Assembly: GCF_008973825.1 (NCBI RefSeq)
Contig: NZ_WCHR01000016.1
Coordinates: 1-64,000, forward strand
Origin: Gemmobacter serpentinus
GTDB lineage: Bacteria > Pseudomonadota > Alphaproteobacteria > Rhodobacterales > Rhodobacteraceae
DNA length: 64,000 nucleotides
Reading direction: 5' to 3'
Within the stretch, counting starts at the first letter, position 1, and every line of letters begins with the position of its first letter. Shown one piece after another: positions 63,520 to 64,000 of the stretch. The notes under the pieces are model-generated. The model worked only from the letters and a program-made list of their open reading frames with translations. It searched no databases and was not told the origin of the DNA. A program made the position numbers and the translations under genes.

Positions 63520-64000
63520 TCAGCAGCCAGTGCCGTTGACCACAACGCCCACCGTGCGGACAAGGATGCCCATATCGGTGCCGAAGGTCAGATTCTCTTC
63601 GTAAACGCCATCATACTCCGCCCGCGCCTCAAAGGTGGTGCGGTTGCGGCCAGCGGTCTGCCAATAGCCGGTAATCCCCGGGCGCAGCGCGTAATAGGCC
63701 ATGCCGGGATAGAGCGCCTGCTGGTTCAGCATCATCGGACGCGGGCCGACAAGGCTCATGTCACCGATGAAGACATTCCAGAGCTGCGGCAGCTCATCCA
63801 GCGAGCTTTTGCGCAGCAGCCGCCCGAACGGCGTCACGCGCGGGTCATTCTTCAGCTTCTGGGTCTCGTCCCATTCGGCACGCGCTGCCGGATCGGATGC
63901 CAGATAGGCCTCCATCCGTTCATCAGCATCGGGCACCATCGAGCGCAGCTTCCACATCCGGAACGACCGGCCATGACGGCCGACGCGTTGCTGGCTGTAG
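63520..64000 (-). CDS. Polyprenyl-phosphate sugar transferase (ExoY/WcaJ type), truncated by window edge
   Basis: The last 160 codons of a bacterial sugar transferase that places the first sugar phosphate on undecaprenyl phosphate. The reading frame stays open to the right edge ([19 protein letters not shown]), so the start and the N-terminal membrane part lie outside. Conserved parts are [35 protein letters not shown] and [15 protein letters not shown]. The protein ends in VVVNGTGC. It marks this region as an exopolysaccharide locus that continues beyond the window. Confidence 0.92.
   Translation of the reverse strand, partial: YSQQRVGRHGRSFRMWKLRSMVPDADERMEAYLASDPAARAEWDETQKLKNDPRVTPFGRLLRKSSLDELPQLWNVFIGDMSLVGPRPMMLNQQALYPGMAYYALRPGITGYWQTAGRNRTTFEARAEYDGVYEENLTFGTDMGILVRTVGVVVNGTGC

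Noticed and set aside
1-64000. tRNA, rRNA, CRISPR arrays, insertion sequences or integrases
   Set aside because: No tRNA-like cloverleaf, repeat-spacer array, transposase motif or attachment-site duplication was noticed when reading both strands, though without a computed search short ones could be missed.

Overview
The window looks like a chromosomal stretch of a GC-rich alphaproteobacterium, most likely Rhodobacterales (Paracoccaceae). The clues are the gene set (chvE-gguAB with a divergent gbpR-type regulator, hmuSTUV, DUF1489, DUF2794, an IalB-like protein, alphaproteobacterial serC-serA, ZapE) and dense ATGA-type gene overlaps. No rRNA, tRNA, CRISPR array, insertion sequence or phage gene was seen. 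I attempted no formal phylogenetic placement.

Layout. 0.2-5.1 kb: a ChvE/GguAB-type sugar ABC importer with a divergent LysR regulator. 5.1-11.2 kb: one leftward operon for heme import and its energisation, hmuSTUV-exbB-exbD-tonB, without an outer-membrane heme receptor. 11.2-14.6 kb: a repeat-rich leader, then serC-serA and a strong terminator. 14.7-16.5 kb: a LysR regulator overlapping an EamA exporter. 16.6-26.5 kb: a ferric-siderophore island with an AraC regulator, TonB-dependent receptor, ABC half-transporter, siderophore-interacting reductase and a FecBCDE-type importer. 26.6-29.6 kb: modE-modABC with an inverted repeat in front of modA. 29.7-31.6 kb: a ThuA/ThuB-like pair. 31.6-33.2 kb: an EptA-like phosphoethanolamine transferase. 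33.3-44 kb: mostly housekeeping genes (DUF1489, rlmN, IalB, asparaginase, DUF2794, NlpC/P60, M17 aminopeptidase, beta-carbonic anhydrase, DUF4139, zapE).

The most unusual part is 44.1-64.0 kb. It is an envelope or exopolysaccharide locus: four glycosyltransferases (three GT2, one WecG/TagA/CpsF), an O-antigen ligase/polymerase-like membrane protein, a tyrosine-kinase-type ATPase, a Wzz-type chain-length protein and a polyprenyl-phosphate sugar transferase that runs off the right edge. Set into it is a PKS - glycosyltransferase - NRPS gene trio. The NRPS has the order formyltransferase, adenylation domain with an inserted luciferase-like monooxygenase, carrier protein, and has no recognisable condensation domain. 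The PKS has the order KS-AT-KR-DH-ACP-TE. By domain logic the NRPS would load an N-formylated, possibly hydroxylated aminoacyl starter. The PKS would extend it by one ketide unit and release it. The glycosyltransferase directly coupled to the PKS suggests that the product is glycosylated or attached to a glycan; this is inference.

Regulatory themes: the heme, receptor and siderophore-importer genes carry related GACT-containing operator candidates upstream (the third is weak). serC has a hairpin leader and four degenerate repeats. A hairpin/pseudoknot candidate lies after the asparaginase gene. A perfect 20-bp palindrome covers the ribosome-binding site of the EptA-like gene.
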